A DNA stretch of 64,000 nucleotides from Antitrichia curtipendula (lineage: Eukaryota > Streptophyta > Bryopsida > Hypnales > Leucodontaceae). The notes beneath the pieces were generated by a model, which ran no database searches, was not told the origin of the DNA, and saw only the letters and a list, made by a program, of their open reading frames with translations. Made by a program: the position numbers and the translations under genes. The stretch spans positions 124,001-188,000 of the forward strand of contig OX579634.1 of NCBI GenBank assembly GCA_951230915.1. Reading direction: 5' to 3'. Positions 35,467 through 45,698 of the stretch are shown piece by piece; positions within the stretch are counted from its first letter, which is position 1, and every line of letters starts with the position of its first letter.

Positions 35467-38400
35467 ATGTTTACAATGGCGAATACCAGACTTGGAGAGC
35501 GACGTGCCGGATTGAAGAGGAAGGGACCTCATGGAAGGGCGGAGGATCACAATGCGGTGAGAGATAGTCTAAGAGACGGGGAAGCAGAGAGGCAACGTAA
35601 ATGTAGACAATTATTGAGGGAGAGAGAAGAAGCAGTGAGGTTACTTGCTGTGCAGGATGAATTAGAGGTCGGAAGGGAGATGTCTTCACGACAGCTTGCG
35701 GAGGTTTTGTCCGAAATTGTGGATTTTTTCACAATGAAAATGCAAATTTGTTCGGAGGCATCTTCTAGGCTAAGAATTATAGAGCGTTTTTTGGAGGATG
35801 AACGTATTTCTCCATTTCTTCCTGAGTATTATCCTCATGGGCAGGATGCCAAGGCTCAATTTGAATTCCTAAAAAATTATCAGTTGGAGTTGGACGCTGT
35901 GAAGGGTGTTCAATCGGCAGATATGCTTGCTAGGAAAGCTGTTCTCCTCGATGCGGCTATATCTACTCGCGTTACAAGCACCAAAGCTTTGTCACGGGTT
36001 TTGAATGTTCACCCATCCAATTTGAGGGTGGCAATAACCCGTCGAAGTAGTGTACGATTGCAAAGTTCACCTTTTGCACTTGTAAGACGTAGGAAGAGGC
36101 CAAGCCTACCTGGCGAGATTAAAGACCTCATTACCAAGTGGTGGACAAAAGAGACCCGTGTAAGTCCCAACATGAAGGAAATTGTACAGAAATGGATAAG
36201 CTCAAATACATACGGCAAGCATTGCATTCACTATTTGCTCGAAAGTCAGGTACGAATCAATTTGATTGCAGTGTCGTAGCACCCTGTACAATCGTTGCAT
36301 TGTCAAATATACAATCCTAGACATCGTTTCCATCTGACATGTATGCTAGGCACCTTGTTGTATCTCCCTCAGTTCTCTGATGGTCTGAATGTGTACTCTG
36401 CAATACGTTGATTACAATGTTATAGGTACAGACAGTACTAAAAACTGTACATTAGGTACAAAGAGTACGATGGGTCTCATGGTCGAGTATTCAGAAAGTC
36501 TTTGTAGTCAGGTGGTTTGCTTTGTTGGAGGCTTGTACTTGACGTTTATGCTGAGCATTACGGTCCAAGGTATATTCTGTACGGGCTTTATACTTTTGAT
36601 TACCTCTTTTGTATTACCTCTTTTGATTTCTCAAAAAAGTTTTGCATTCTTGTAGGCCGCATTCCACCAGCGATTTAAGGTGGCGCACCCAGACGTGCCA
36701 ATCAAACAAAGAGCCTTTGAGAAACTGAAGCCTTACTTTGTTAGAGCGTGCAACGAGAGGAATGTCTGCTGTTGTAGATACCATGTGGAGATCGATATGC
36801 TCAGGGAGGGGTTCAATCGGATTCAGGATGGCACAAAGGGAATCCATTTCTGAGTGAATTGCCAGTACGAGTGTGATGTGTGCCTCTTTCGACTAGAAGA
36901 AGAAGCAAAGTGTAAAGCGCATCTGAAGACATATGCAGGTATAACAGCGCTGTGGCAACAGATCGTTTGTCTTAAGCCTGAGAACGAAGAGTGGCATGCT
37001 CTGCAATGTGTCATGGGTACGTGCGGAAACTGTGGTATTTCGAAGCTTCCAATTTGCGAGGTTGAGTTATCATTGTCTTCAAATGTAACCTGGAAGTGTT
37101 TTGAGAATGAAATCATTGAGGTGACACGGGATGGGAAGCCCCGGAAGAGGATTGTTGAAGTATACAAAGAGACCTCTCCACAAGTTTTCTTTGAATACTT
37201 CAAGTCTAAACTGCCCCAGTTTGTGAAGCACAACTTCATTGCAAGGTGGTAGGACGACCAGTGCAAGCGTTCTATGCAAAGTTTGGGCAAAGATGTGATT
37301 TTGTCACATATTGATTTTGCTGAGAACTACACTTTTGAGATTCAAAATCAGATCCAGAGCATGTATTGGTGTTCCACACAGATCAGTATCCTTGTCCACA
37401 TTACGTATTGCTTTAAACCAGACGGAGTTATGGTGAAGGAATTCCATTTCTATATAACTGATGATGAAAAACACGATTCCCTTTTTGTACAGCATTACTT
37501 GATGCAACACTGGCGATGGCTAGAGTCTCAAGGTATGCTTCACATTGCCCCAAGTTCTATATTTACCATATCGCTTTTCCATTCGTGCTACTTGCCTAGT
37601 TCTTATATAAGAGTTAATTGTGGATGGCACGGAACTCTCCGACTATGATGCATGTGTACTATAAAATGTATGCTCTGTACGGATTTTGTACATCACTTGT
37701 AAATGTTACGAAGTGTATTGACTTTTGTACGTGCATCGTGCATCGACAGGGATTCGACCAAAACACCACGTCGTGTGGTCCGATGGTTGTGCGGGGCAGT
37801 TCAAGGGTGCCCGACCATTTTTTTTTGTGGCCAGATATCCCGGCCTCACAAATGGATGCACTATGAACTGGAATTTTTTCGGAACAGGTCACGGGAAGGG
37901 AGTGGGACGGAGCTGGTGCTGTCGTGAAGCGCGCTCTAAGGCAGTCCCAGTTACACAACACGTGGAGAAGGATGCAAAACGCCGACGATGTAGTGGCGTT
38001 TTTGAATGAGACCATGGGAGGGCCTGTGGACACGAACTTCAAGAAGACCGGCATCAAAGAGGTTCAGAGATACTTCTGGGAAATACCGAAGGACGTCACG
38101 AGGGAGCGCAGTTACCATTGCGAGACTGTCTCAGGCTCCCAGGCCTTGCATTCAATTTACTCTTTTGCTGTTGCGGATCCAACTCAACTTTTTGTACGCA
38201 AGTTAACGTGCTTCTGTGTTTATTGCCTTGACAGCAATTTCTTCAACTGCGTTAACAAGTCCCATGTTGAGAACTGGGATTTGGTAAAGTTGAAGCCATA
38301 CGATCTCCAACTAGTTGCTGATCACATGACGGACCACGACGTTGCAGATGACGAGGATTGGGAGGAGGTCGTGGAAGGCGAGGGATTTGGCGATCTCATT

Positions 38401-38769
38401 CGGCCAGGTGACAACTTTGTTGTTTCTGCTGTAGAAGGCAATAGTGAGGGAGTGGAGTTCTATATTTTACAGTGCACCAGGGAGAAGTATGAGGTTGATC
38501 GCGGGTTCAAATGTGCATGGGGCCCGAAGTTTGAAGCTGGTGATTTCATCATACGGGGAACTTACTATCAAAAGTGGAATAATGGGTACGTTCATCTGGG
38601 CAACTCCCAACCAGCCCATATTGATGCACACCTTGTAGTGCATGGAAAATTTGCTATGATTCCAAAGCCAGGTAGGCGGAAAGGTGGGGAGGTTACTTAT
38701 GACATAAGTGACGACAACCTCGCTACTATTAGGGTCGGCTTACATCGGTTTAGGGAGGAAGAGGACTAG
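35467..38769 (+). pseudogene. DDE-like transposase of the giant transposon, decayed
   Basis: Three exons (35467-36249, 36656-37532, 37750-38769; GT-AG, in phase) would give ~893 residues. The N-terminal ~260 residues are charged and helical, with a DNA-binding-like segment (TKALSRVLNVHPSNLRVAI). A Cys-rich module follows (ACNERNVCCCRYHVE, then CDVC). The nuclease-like core has a first acidic box SHIDFAENYTFE, then HVVWSDGCAGQFKGARPFFF and NWNFFGTGHGKG. A second Cys cluster (CFCVYCLDSNFFNC) lies in exon 3, and the C-terminal domain ends GLHRFREEED. Similar SDG-x-x-x-QFK and HGKG boxes occur in eukaryotic transposase families known to me from memory. Lesions are TGA at 36851, TAG at 37250 and a frameshift near 37905, inside the HGKG box. 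The catalytic assignment is inference. Confidence 0.8.
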
Positions 38770-40127
38770 CAACTTTATTTCTGTAAGTACAAAGAGATAC
38801 TTTGTACATAATTACATATGTTTTGTAGGCTTTGTACAATTATGTACTGGGTTATTCTTGTCCGTCCGCTATGTCTACCGTTGCAACTCGTGAGATTGCT
38901 TTTCATGTGCATTCGAAGGATGTTCAAATTAATTTTTATTCGGTCATTACGGAATCATCTGCCGTCTTTGATGCGTTCTCGTCATTCTATTTGGCTTTTC
39001 TTGAATCTATTCTAAATACAAGGTCCATGATCCTTCATTGTCAATTACGACTGCGGTTTTAACTTAAGGTATTAATTCACGTTAAGCTTATATCTCTACT
39101 CATGCCTCATATGCACACCAACATGGTTTCAGAGTGCCGGAGGGAGAATTAACAGTTGACCGGGTTGCTTGAATTTGTTGGACAAAGCCGAGAGGTTAAT
39201 ACTATTGCTGTGTCAGCACAAATTATAGGTCTTTTTTTATTTTATCTATTGCAATTCTTTTCATTTGAATAGGTTGTTCAAAAGAGAAAGAAAACTTTTT
39301 AAGTCTTGTTATTGGTTTCAAAGAAGTCAATGTACCTCATATTCGTTAACAATATACCTGTGATTGAATAATCTGAAAAGTTTTAGTAGAGGTTTAGGAT
39401 TCTATGGATAATTGAAGATGAATTTCTTTGTAGTATACTTCTCTTACTTTATATACTTTTATAGCAATAGCGTTCAGCCGGTGCTTCTTTGTACAATCTT
39501 ATACACTTATACACCTACTTATACACCACCATCCAGCTTCTTTGTATAGTAAGAACTTGCCATTTTGAATTGTCATGTGCATTTATTTATTTTGTAAGCA
39601 TTATGCATAAACTCAAAACTTACATCGGCACTCTTAAAATGCATGATAGTCATTTGGACTTGTACAAATAGGTACCTTTGCACACTCGAAAGGCATGATA
39701 GTCATTAACTGTACATTATTCTCCCATGAACTACAATGATAAGAAATTATTGGACCTAGTAGTCCATTCGTTGAATCTACCATTGCATCTCCTAAGCTGG
39801 CTTCTCATGTGCATTACAAGGTCGTCCAAAATAATATGTACTCGGTTTCAATTCAGCTTATAGTCCTCTTTGACTCTCCGTCTGCGGTTCTGTACTTGTT
39901 GTACAATTTTATACCTTTTCTACAAATGTGTACGTTGTTGTTCTTGTCCATGTGGTGTGGTGACCTGCCGTATCAAACCGAATCATCTTGGAAGCCGCAG
40001 GAACGGTATTTTGGGAACAGTATTTTAGATTGACTTCTAGATCGTGACATCTGGACTAATCACATTCCCTAGAAAGGGCTCCCGAAATAGAATGGCTTGT
40101 CAGCCCTGTGAAATCGGGGCCATCGGG
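38770..40127 (+). other. Transposon spacer with a diverged internal duplication
   Basis: No intact gene. Text at about 38877-38985 (translating HVHSKDVQINFYSV) recurs in diverged form at about 39797-39900 (HVHYKVVQNNMYSV), about 915 bases apart. This suggests a decayed duplicated exon or transcript segment. GTAC motifs are common. Confidence 0.5.
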
Positions 40128-40375
40128 TTCCTTGCTCACCTTTGTTGTTGCTTTCTATAGCTCATTTGCTTTGGTACTTGAGAGACTTAGGAGTGTCCGC
40201 CTTCTCGTTTCATGCTGACCTTTGTCGCCGCTTTTGATAGCTCATTCGCTTTGGTGCCCTGAGAGACTTAGGGGTGTTTGCCTTCTTGTTTCATGTTGAC
40301 CTTTGTTGCTGCTTTCGAAAGCTCATTTGCTTTGGTGCCCGAGAGACTTATAGGTGTTTGCCTTCTCGTTTCTAG
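40128..40375 (+). repeat. Tandem repeat, ~80-bp unit, three copies
   Basis: Three units spaced 80 and 81 bases apart share tgacctttgt, gctcatttgctttggt and gagagacttaggggtg. The closing text gccttctcgtttctagtcttg recurs near 50630 next to another satellite. Confidence 0.88.
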
Positions 40376-41135
40376 TCTTGTACGTGTTTGGCTTCTTATT
40401 TTAATCTTGCACTAGTTGAATTTGCGGTGTGGGGATGTCTAACCATAATTGTACACTTGTTCAACAATGCATCACGGATTACTTTCCATTTTGTACCTCT
40501 AGACTAGTTCAACAATGCATCACGGCTTACTTCCCATTTTGTAGTACTAGAGAGTTTGATTCTTTGGTTACTTGGACGGAAGGATCATATGTTTCAGAAA
40601 CACCGACGTCCAAGCAAGGCAACCTTGCGTACTACCTAGGACTTTGTAGTATTAGACATATGTCTAGCACTACTGTCGTCAGGAGCAGCAAGGCACTATT
40701 TGAGCGAGCAGTGGCGACTGAAGCCCCTCCAGTATCGTGTGACTCAGTTAATCAGAGTATGTGAAGGTTTGTATACGCAATTCCTATTAGTTTCATTCCA
40801 CTTAAATTTCAACTTACCTACTGCACTGATTATTATCTTGCTATGTTATACCCATTGTAGTTGTTCATTGCATTGAACTTGATTGAGCTTTCAGAGTGTA
40901 GGATGATCATAGAGACTTATACTCTCTATACATTGGCAGGAATGGAGGTGAGGTTCGGGACGTACTATTTGTAAAATCACTATGTCAGTTTCCTCATCTC
41001 TTTCCTTGTACATCGTCAATTTCTGTATTGGTTCATATACTAGTTTTAGATGTGGGGTACCCGTTGTACTCTGACTACTGTATTTGTACTGATCTTACTG
41101 CTTTTATTGTTGGAATGTACTAATTGTAACCAAGG
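40376..41135 (+). other. Possible decayed exon in the giant transposon
   Basis: An open stretch (40429-40764) begins with two near-copies of a ~60-base segment (gttcaacaatgcatcacgg at about 40458 and 40507) and continues with ARG/Ser-rich text such as KALFERAVATEAPP. It may be the upstream part of the gene whose exons lie at 42126-42453, but no splice link can be shown. Confidence 0.3.
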
Positions 41136-41554
41136 TTCAGAATTGTTGGAATACATTCAATTCTGAAATTGTAGTGTTCGTAGTGTTTGTATTAGAATTC
41201 AGAATTGTTGGAATACATTCAATTCTGAAATTGTAGTGTTCGTAGTGTTTGTATTAGAATTCAGAATTGCTGGAATACAATCAATTCTGAAATTGTAGTG
41301 TTCGTAGTGTTTGTATTAGAATTCAGAATTGTTGGAATACATTCAATTCTGAAATTGTAGTGTTCGTAGTGTTTGTATTAGAATTCAGAATTGCTGGAAT
41401 ACAATCAATTCTGAAATTGTAGTGTTCGTAGTGTTCTTATTAGAATTCAGAACTGTTGAAATACAATCAATTCTGAAATTGTAGTGTTCGTAGTGTTTGT
41501 ATTAGAATTCAGAACTGCTGGAATACAATCAATTCTGAAATTGTAGTGTTCGTA
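41136..41554 (+). repeat. 62-bp minisatellite, seven copies, each a small hairpin
   Basis: Units start at about 41136, 41198, 41260, 41322, 41384, 41446 and 41508. Each contains TTCAGAATTG and, about 12 bases later, CAATTCTGAA, which can pair as a 10-bp stem. The remainder is gtagtgttcgtagtgtttg-type text. Variation between units is limited to a few bases. Confidence 0.95.
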
Positions 41555-42125
41555 GTAGGACAACTGCATTTGTACCGATAGCGGTGAGTGAATGGAATGT
41601 TCGTAGTTGCTGCACTACCATTCTATGCTTCCAATAGTACGTTCTGTACAAATTGTAACAGAGGTTCAGAATTCAAAGTTCTCGAACTATATTGAGTTTA
41701 CAAACTGCAATGTCTGTAGTGTTCGTACTTGCATAGTGTACTTCTAATACTTACATTAGTACTAATAATCCTCATGGAACAATCAGAGTACGAAAATTGT
41801 AGATGTACATTTTAGTGTACGTTGAGTCTGACCTTTTCGTACTGATAGCAGTACAAAATGAACTACCAGTACATCAAGTGCCAGCGGAATGTCCATTGTT
41901 CCGTCGTTCAGCTCGGACTTGCTTCCAGTGCCCCCGTCCAATTTCTGCCGCCACATGTCTTGGTTCCTAGTTCTTGGTTCCTTTTTTACTGCTCCGATGC
42001 CTTTTTTTTCTTCTGTATTCCCTTCAAGTTGACCTTGTTTCATCTTCTTTGCTGTTGGACACATTGCAATGGGGGTTATGATGTCTCCCATTCCCAACTG
42101 CAAGGCTGAGCTGCGTTATTATCTT

Positions 42126-42453
42126 GCAGATTGCAGAGGTGGAGAGGGAGGTGGACAGGCGTAAGGGAAAACTTCCCTTTTTTTGTTCTGATGAGTTGAG
42201 GGCGCTTCTATTGAGAGGAGACAGCGAGAAACTGGAGTCGATAGCAACTGCGACTAACGAGCTCACTTTTATCCCAATTCATTACAGAAGTTCAGTATGA
42301 CAAAAGGGGCGTACCAAGCTATGAGGAAAGGGTGTTCGAACGGTATTTCCCCGTCACTTGGGCTCTTTATACACCTGATCAGCAACGATTGGTAGACCCC
42401 GTAGTATGGGATGCAGAAGCAAGAGGGTCAAAATGCCCCTCACTGTGAGTCAC
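42126..42453 (+). CDS. Unrecognised protein, terminal exons (giant transposon, + strand)
   Basis: After a plausible acceptor (cttgcag at about 42121-42127), a frame reads IAEVEREVDRRKGKLPFF and SDELRALLLRGDSEKLES, then FIPIHYRS. It can splice or run on to VQYDKRGVPSYEERVFERYF, PVTWALYTPDQQRLVDP and VVWDAEARGSKCPSL before a TGA near 42448. The composition is protein-like and free of stops over these blocks, but the junction near 42285 and the upstream exons are uncertain. No family is recognised. It is convergent with the SUVR-like gene. Confidence 0.4.
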
Positions 42454-42626
42454 AGGAAAGGGTGGTTTTGTTTTTTTAAAGTACAATCTTAAAGAAGTTG
42501 TTGGAGAGTTAGTCTAGAGAGTGCATGTACGTTTGTGATTCATCAGTAAATTTGCTTCCCTTCATAAAATATATACTCGGAGTATGTGAGTACACATTGT
42601 TCACAGGTCTGTGTTCTCACGTTAAT

Positions 42627-43125
42627 TTGCAACATGCATATGTCATACGCTATGTACAGTTCTATACAAAATGTATAAACTGTACAACAAGGATGTACCC
42701 CTTGTTGTTAACTGGCTTCTTACTGCCTCATTTCAAAGTGCTGTCTTTCAACTTTGATGCCTTCAAAAAGCAACACGAGTATTAACATGTGTTGCAACAC
42801 ATGCATATGTTATACGCTATGTACAGTTCTATACAAAATGTACAAAGTGTACAACAAGGATGTACCCCTTGTTGTTAACTGGCTTCTTACTGCCTCATTT
42901 CAAAGTTCGGTCTTTCAACTTTGATGCCTTCAAAAAGTAACACGAGTATTAACATGTGTTGCAACACATGCATATGTTATACGCTATGTACAGTTCTATA
43001 CAAAATGTACAAAGTGTACAACAAGGATGTACTCCTTGTTGTTAACTGGCTTCTTGCTGCCTCATTTCAAAGTACGGTCTTTTAATTTTGATGCCTTCAA
43101 AAAGTATCACAAATATTAACATGTG
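42627..43125 (+). repeat. Tandem repeat, 167-bp unit, three copies
   Basis: The text atgcatatgttatacgctat starts units at 42634, 42801 and 42968. Each unit also carries gtacaacaaggatgtac, ttaactggcttctt and tttgatgccttcaaaaag. Each unit is bounded by the palindromic text tgttgcaaca. The last copy touches the 3' end of the SUVR-like coding sequence. Confidence 0.95.
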
Positions 43126-45412
43126 TTGGGCAAGCGATTGGTGATGGGATGAATTGAGTGATCGTCAATTACTGTGTCACGGCAGTGAGTGCTACCACAC
43201 TTACAATAGAAGGGAACTACAACATCTACAGCCCCGACTTCTGGCATTTTGAAGCTACAGCCATAATCCCAAGTCAATTCTTCCAACAGAGGAATGTCTA
43301 CTTGTGTAAAGAATGCAACACGGTAGAGTCTTGGGTCCGAGCAGCTTATTTTGACGGGCACATCAATGAGGTTGGCGTCTTCACATCTTGAAAACAAGCA
43401 ACTACATATAATGAGATTCAAAGCAACACAAGTACAATGAACCCTCAATTTGTACAATAAGCATCACAACAACAAAAGCAGTTCAAAATCACAAAGTACA
43501 ATTTCTGGCAAATACTTGTGGTTCAGAAATCTACTGACATTTCCACAAAAAGTGTTGTCTATGCACAATGCCATATCATCGGACACCACTTGCTCGGATT
43601 TCCAATCAGCATCAAGTGCTAGAGTGAAAGCCTCTGATTTTCCCAATCTTGAAAAAGCTCTACGTTGCATGAGCTCAGCATTTGTAACGATCTCTCCTGC
43701 ATATTCAAAGAGAAAAGTCCCCTTCCAGATTTGCTTCTGTGTCCATAGTCCCCAACCCTTCTCTCCAGCCCAGAAAACCTCAATGGGAATGCATAATCCC
43801 TTCTGAACCACTCTGTTGCCACATGAACTATCACAGTTGCATGAGTCGTTGCATTCTTGAATAAAAACCCTATTGATATGACCAGGGCAAGCAGAACCCT
43901 GCTCACCACAACATTGTACATTGCAAAAGGACGCCTCTTCCGACAATACCTGTACAAATCAATATACAGTCGGTACCAGTTGTACAAATCAGTACAACGT
44001 CAATATGCAAGATACATTGTATGACTGTAAAGGTAGAGAAAAAAAAATGTATAGTGCAACAAAATTAGTGGTGCCCTTTCAATTAAAAAAAAACTTACTT
44101 ATTGGTTTAGGATGGATCTCCGTAAACGACCTCGCTTGTCATACGCCAAAGAAAAAAGTTTTTTCACCCCACAACAACATGCATGGCCGTGACAAGTATG
44201 CTCACCACAGTGGCAAGAAGCGGGGATATCGGCTTTTACTTCAGCCAGATTTTTAGATGCAACTATGGATAGTTTGGACTGAGGATAGTAAGTAAACTCC
44301 TCTAAATCATGGAATTCCATACTTGGCACACATACCGTGATTGGAACTCTTTCTAATCCGTTGGACAAGTCACGTGCATCATACCAAAATTGTTCCTAGG
44401 GACAGAAATACACCCTCAAAAACATGTAAGCTTGTAATAGCGGATCTAATATTCGAGAGTAACGAAACTATAAATTAAAATATTATAAGGGGCGAGAGGG
44501 TGGCCTCGAGCCCTAATTGACTGGTGCTGATTGGCTCACTTTGGGTCTCTTGGGTTTCAACTTCTTCGCCTCTGGTTTCTGCCCCGTATCTTTAGATCTC
44601 CGCCTCTTTCTCCTACATTCCACAGAAAACACGTATCTGTAACACTTGTACATTCACATTGAATGTTGTAGACATAAGAAGACTAGACAGAATGACAAAA
44701 CATTGTAAAGATAGAATACCTAGATTTTTTTTTCGGTGTTGATTCAGCAGCCTCATCTTCTCCTTCTCTTCCGCTGGCTTCTGCATCCACTGTCTCTCCG
44801 ACATTAGTGTCCTCCCCCCACCAACTCCACCCGTGATTTTGTCATTGACCTCTTTCTCAGTACTAGGGCCTTCTCCCCTTCCAACTTTGCCTTTGGTTTT
44901 GTCCACAACATCCCCTGTACTGACAGTGGCTTCTTCAACAACACCTCCCTCAGTGACTGCTAATATGTCCTCCACCGCCCCAGCAATGGCCTTTTCCCCC
45001 AAGGTGCCAACACTAGCTTCAGTAGCAACGGTGACCTTCACATGGGCTTCATCAACAGAGGTGACATTGTCTTCATCACAAACGGGGACGATGGCTTCAT
45101 AATCAATGACATGTGGCACGGAATCAATTGAAGTCCCTTCCACAGTAGTGGCCTCAACCATCCCCTCTCTGCTAGGGTGTTCTTCCACAGCGGTGGCCTC
45201 AGACCTGCCTTCTCTGCTAGGGTGTTCTTCCACAATGGTGGAATCAACCCTCCCCTCTCTGCTAGGGTGTTCTTCCACAACGGTGGAATCAACCCTCCCC
45301 TCTTTATCGGAAGCTCCTTCCACAGCGGTGGCCTCAACCATTCCCTCTTTGCCAGGGTGTTCTTCATTCCCGGAGCGTTCACCATCACCATCCTGGTCCT
45401 TATTCCGAAATA
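43116..45412 (-). pseudogene. SUVR-type SET-domain histone methyltransferase carried by the transposon
   Basis: Plant SUVR proteins are nuclear lysine methyltransferases of the SU(VAR)3-9 group. Inferred exons: 44720-45412, 44540-44612, 44099-44395, 43517-43949 and 43116-43386; any earlier exon is unknown. The N-terminus is acidic with 16-residue repeats, followed by a Lys/Arg-rich NLS-like segment (KPEAKKLKPKRPK). Pre-SET: DARDLSNGLERVPI, ASCHCGEHTC, CCCG, then CNDSCNCDSSCGNRVVQKG. SET: GWGLWT (cofactor site), EYAGEIVT, GNVSRFLNHKCEDANL and EELTWDYG. Post-SET: CKCGSTHC. All usual catalytic motifs are present. Lesions: a TAA at 44099-44101 just before a strong donor, and a one-base deficit in a run of nine A at about 44727 that shifts the frame into the NLS exon. 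The match to SUVR1/2/4 order is close. Confidence 0.87.
45129..45366 (-). repeat. 48-bp tandem repeat inside the SUVR-like coding region
   Basis: About five in-frame units encode EEHPSREGRVDSTVV-type peptides, with alternating tails (STVVEEH or EATAVEEH). Units differ by a few bases, and one unit reads GASDKEGR. Both the frame and the acidic character are kept. Confidence 0.9.
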
Positions 45413-45698
45413 CTGTCCGAAAACTGGACCGGCTTATACAATCCGAGCACAACGAACTGTACAAATTTGTACACAAAATACATTTTCCCGATTTGGTTCT
45501 ACATTCCAAAACAAACACATTTCAAAAATGCAATTATCCTCGTATACAGTAAAATTATACAAATTCTGTACACGAAATACAATTTACTACTATGCCTCTG
45601 CTTTCCAAACAGAACAAGTTCACAAATTTGTACACATTCGTACATTTGACACGTATTCATTAAAAAATGTAATATCTAGCAAATATGGCCTAAATCTA

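Noticed and set aside
36851..37252. Stop codons in the transposase as programmed recoding
   Set aside because: A frameshift in the conserved HGKG box and stops in all other cargo genes make simple decay the better explanation.
43158..43391. Plus-strand frame opposite the SET exon
   Set aside because: It is the antisense shadow of the post-SET exon, which carries the CKCGSTHC motif on the minus strand.
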